A stretch of 31,699 nt of DNA, from NCBI GenBank assembly GCA_028694115.1, contig JAQUUB010000049.1, positions 1-31,699 of the forward strand. The letters are read 5' to 3'. Under the pieces are notes generated by a model. That model was not told the origin of the DNA and searched no databases. It saw only the letters and a list, made by a program, of their open reading frames with translations. The DNA comes from Lachnospiraceae bacterium (GTDB lineage: Bacteria; Bacillota_A; Clostridia; Lachnospirales; Lachnospiraceae). The position numbers and the translations under genes are program-made. How positions within the stretch are numbered: the first letter of the stretch is position 1; each line of letters opens with the position of its first letter. This document shows positions 31,677 to 31,699 of the stretch, one piece after another.

Positions 31677-31699
31677 TTTATTTCCATTTGCTACAATCT

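Overview
The window is AT-rich, with strong Shine-Dalgarno sites and short intergenic gaps. Its gene set (NifU-like/GGGtGRT pair, BMP-type amino-acid ABC cassette, DUF1015 beside serCA, PdaA and YkuD cell-wall enzymes) fits the chromosome of a low-GC anaerobic Firmicute, probably a Lachnospiraceae-like Clostridium relative. The taxonomic call is an inference from gene content. No phage, plasmid, transposase, CRISPR or rRNA sequence was recognised. Nearly all genes lie on the minus strand. The exceptions are a two-gene ABC transporter, a tRNA-Thr and a 94-residue orphan protein.

Layout, left to right. 1-319 has no gene, only the terminator of the next operon. 320-2054 is a two-gene unit: a NifU/IscU-like Fe-S scaffold followed by the GGGtGRT protein of unknown function, with a Fur-like inverted repeat in its promoter. 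2180-5031 is a tryptophan-type ABC transporter (lipoprotein, permease, ATPase) with its own promoter and an internal attenuating hairpin. 5269-13687 is a long minus-strand run: argH, asd, a PAS/degenerate-GGDEF/EAL phosphodiesterase, a DUF234 ATPase, topB and a left-handed beta-helix protein. argH is divergent from an SsuBC-like ABC pair (13796-15369) that lacks a binding protein. 15439-17736 holds a four-helix membrane protein, a secreted SGNH hydrolase and a PdaA-type deacetylase. A chain of palindromic repeats sits between the last two.

17865-17937 is tRNA-Thr(CGT) with a textbook promoter, followed by a perfect 21-bp inverted repeat. 18040-19023 is a Gfo/Idh/MocA oxidoreductase. 19156-19306 looks like a frameshifted gene remnant. 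19445-27026 carries an SDR, DUF1015, a glycogen branching enzyme with a long basic tail, an MscS channel and a MutS2-like ATPase without the Smr domain. 27278-27562 is the orphan small protein under a consensus promoter. 27692-29952 is serC-serA, translationally coupled. 30045-31454 is an L,D-transpeptidase. The window ends in a second copy of the palindromic repeat chain.

The most unusual items are the modular repeat family shared by 16664-16853 and 31477-31676, and the uncharacterised NifU-like/GGGtGRT pair with its iron-box-like operator. Metabolically, the window combines serine synthesis (serC, serA, no serB seen), one step each of the aspartate-family and arginine pathways, amino-acid import, glycogen branching and cell-wall modification.
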